Of a stretch of DNA of 64,000 nt, positions 62,535 to 64,000 are shown in pieces. The notes under the pieces were generated by a model, which was not told the origin of the DNA, did not search any database, and was given only the letters and a program-made list of their open reading frames with translations. Location of the stretch: contig CAVVKG010000005.1 of the NCBI GenBank assembly GCA_963748925.1, forward strand, positions 43,453 through 107,452. The letters are read 5' to 3'. Positions within the stretch are counted from its first letter, which is position 1. Each line of letters begins with the position of its first letter. Origin of the DNA: Cryomorpha sp963748925. GTDB lineage: Bacteria; Bacteroidota; Bacteroidia; Flavobacteriales_D; Cryomorphaceae. The position numbers were made by a program, and so were the translations under genes.

Positions 62535-62985
62535 GTTTCAAGATGTATTGTTCGTCAAACTCAACATCAAAATCTCGTAATAAATCAAGATACTCATTTT
62601 CGAAACTTACTGCTTTATGATGCCTTTCTTGATTTCTAATGTAATTTATTACGTTGTGAACATCATTCTTTGAATACGAAAAACCACCATATCCTGCTTG
62701 CCAGGAAAACTTCCCTACACTTAAACGATTGTTATTTATCCATGTTGAAGAACCTTGCTTTACTTGTTTTACTAAATCTGATAATGCTTGTGTTGGACGC
62801 ATTCCAAAAAGAATATGAATATGGTCAGGCATGCCATTTATCTGCAGTACTTTATGACTCTCGTTTTGGATAATGGCAGTTATATATTTGTAGAGTTCTT
62901 CCTTCCATTTATCGCTTATCAAGCTCATCCTGTTTTGAACAGCAAACACAGTCTGAATATGTATCTGAGTGTAAGTATTGGCCAT
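62524..62985 (-). mobile_element. IS200/RAYT-type Y1 transposase
   Basis: A 153-residue protein with a HUH-type active site: the HxH motif in MPDHIHILFG near residue 57 and the catalytic tyrosine in the GGFSYSKNDVHNVINYI region near residue 105. That is the IS200/IS605 TnpA or RAYT fold, which nicks single-stranded DNA. No TnpB is present. REP-like palindromes lie at 63219-63487, 230 bases away, which fits a REP-associated transposase. The protein is full length and looks intact. Confidence 0.85.
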
Positions 62986-63218
62986 AGTTTAGCTTTATTA
63001 AAACATAATATAAGGCAGTTAGAAATATTTATTTCATTCTTAATGACCCCTACCTTAATGAGGTTCACGATTTATTCAAGTGGATCTTTGTTAAAAATAA
63101 CGATTTTTTAATGGCGGCGGGCAGATGGATCTAGGTTTTTGGTTTATGCCGCCTAGTTCCATGTTTTGAAAATTCTGAATGGTTCAACAAAATAATTCCT
63201 ATCCTGCGCTAAAATGTA

Positions 63219-63487
63219 TGTCCCGGTAGGGACAAGTTTTGGGTAGCTCATGGCACCCGTCCCGATTGATTCTGTGCCTTTAGGTACAGATTGTATTTAT
63301 CAGTTGAGGCAGACTATGGGTTGTTGATTGAAATCTACATTTCCCAAATGGCATCACCCTGCCAGGAAATCAGAATGCGTACCTAAAGGCACGCTAGATA
63401 TCTTCTCTCCCTTTTAGCTACCCGGAATTTGTCCCTACAGGACAAAAACGAAGAAAAGTACGAATTGATTCTGTTCCTTTAGGTACA
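63219..63487. repeat. Cluster of five REP-like palindromes
   Basis: Five short hairpins: TGTCCC-GGTA-GGGACA (63219-63234), TGTGCC-TTTA-GGTACA (63273-63288), GCGTACC-TAAA-GGCACGC (63377-63394), TTTGTCC-CTACA-GGACAAA (63428-63446) and TGTTCC-TTTA-GGTACA (63472-63487). Two copies of GATTCTGTGCCTTTAGGTAC-like sequence are about 200 bases apart. They lie between the transposase and the truncated integrase. Confidence 0.8.
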
Positions 63488-63517
63488 GATTGTATTCATC
63501 AATTAAGGCAGATATAG

Positions 63518-63934
63518 GTTAACCTAAAGGTTGAGAACATTGACAGCAGGCGCATGATTATACGCGTGTGTAAAGGAAAGGGAAGCAAAGACCGCCAAAC
63601 CTTGCTCAGCCCTACCCTTCTGACTAATCTGCGCATCTATTACAAAAAATATAAGCCAAAGAGATATCTTTTTGAAGGTGTACATGGTGGGCAGTACAGC
63701 TCAACCAGCTTGAGAATGATACTAAAAAAAGCAGCTCAAAAAGCAAGCATAAAACAGGAAATCACGCCCCACACCCTCCGCCACTGTTTTGCCACCCATT
63801 TACTGGAGGCAGACACAGATATTCGTTACATTCAAACTTTACTAGGCCACTCCAGTTCCAAAACCACCGAGAAATATACTTTCGTGGCAGTAAAAGCAAT
63901 TTCTCGGATACAAAACCCGCTAGATTGTCTTTAA
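63518..63934 (+). pseudogene. Tyrosine recombinase (integrase), C-terminal catalytic domain only
   Basis: The catalytic half of a phage-type integrase, with RVCKGKGSKDRQTLL, HTLRHCFATHLLEADTDIRY and GHSSSKTTEKYT: the HxLRH motif, the second His in LGHSS and the catalytic Tyr are all present. The N-terminal binding domain and first active-site Arg are missing. The frame runs upstream of the ATG at 63554 to 63518 (VNLKVENIDSR), then meets TAG at the end of the REP cluster. The gene was cut at that junction. It is probably inactive. Confidence 0.75.
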
Positions 63935-64000
63935 TTTGGTATAATTGTATAAAACAATTAAAAGAACCTTAAAGTTAATGTGGATAAGGCAGAAATAAGC

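Overview
The window looks like a chromosomal segment from a member of the Bacteroidota, most likely a marine or aquatic Flavobacteriales bacterium; the family is inferred, not shown. The evidence is seven proteins with type IX secretion (T9SS) C-terminal sorting domains, several promoters of the Bacteroidota form TAnnTTTG (often with TTG 19-20 bases upstream), the lineage-typical DUF5522, MtaB and long-form urocanase genes, many short lipoproteins, and intergenic repeats of the kind common in this phylum.

Layout. 1-4026 (minus strand) is the end of a surface-polysaccharide cluster: methyltransferase, family-4 glycosyltransferase, flippase and a truncated chain-length regulator. 4.2-6.4 kb carries a DUF5522 protein and urocanate hydratase. 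6.5-9.8 kb is a large T9SS adhesin-like gene broken by a frameshift, plus a 44-residue membrane peptide. 9.9-13.0 kb is a sulfur-detoxification cluster: a CstB-like persulfide dioxygenase-rhodanese, a TauE/SafE exporter and a Crp/Fnr regulator. 13.1-15.1 kb holds a response regulator and xseA-xseB. 15.1-17.6 kb is a broken T9SS beta-propeller gene flanked by two inverted arrays of the same 15-bp repeat. 17.6-28.1 kb holds an S9 peptidase, a uracil-DNA glycosylase relative, a 2OG-Fe(II) oxygenase, tRNA-Pro(GGG), a multi-PAS hybrid histidine kinase, a DUF1206 protein and EttA. 28.4-34.5 kb has another broken T9SS gene, then a sigma-ECF / envelope-spanning anti-sigma-like / lipoprotein operon and a PKD-T9SS protein. 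35-43 kb contains a flavin reductase, a TPR lipoprotein, a peptide-binding lipoprotein, a 3D-domain lipoprotein, MtaB, a frameshifted inositol monophosphatase and phospholipase A. 43-55 kb is a minus-strand run of envelope and secreted proteins (CHRD, sodium symporter, subtilisin, MORN, glycosyltransferase, VCBS/ASPIC, di-heme lipoprotein). 55-62 kb holds TerB-like, MnmA, a decayed membrane protein, a methyltransferase, GT2, DUF4199, the SRP RNA gene, a frameshifted SDR and Ndk. 62.3-64 kb is a mobile scar: heptamer repeats, an IS200-like/RAYT transposase, REP-like palindromes and a beheaded integrase.

The most promising system is the 9.9-13.0 kb sulfur cluster. Two near-identical operator-like palindromes (TGTRA-N6-TCACG read on the minus strand) lie upstream of tauE and cstB, one helical turn apart relative to their putative -7 elements. 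The adjacent Crp/Fnr protein keeps the CRP-type R-E-x3-R recognition-helix residues expected for GTGA half-sites and carries a CxxxxxC pair that could sense sulfur species.

At least five protein genes are interrupted by a single lesion (two in-frame TAA codons in the same TAATTAG context and three one-base frameshifts). Whether these are assembly errors or real inactivation can only be settled from the reads.
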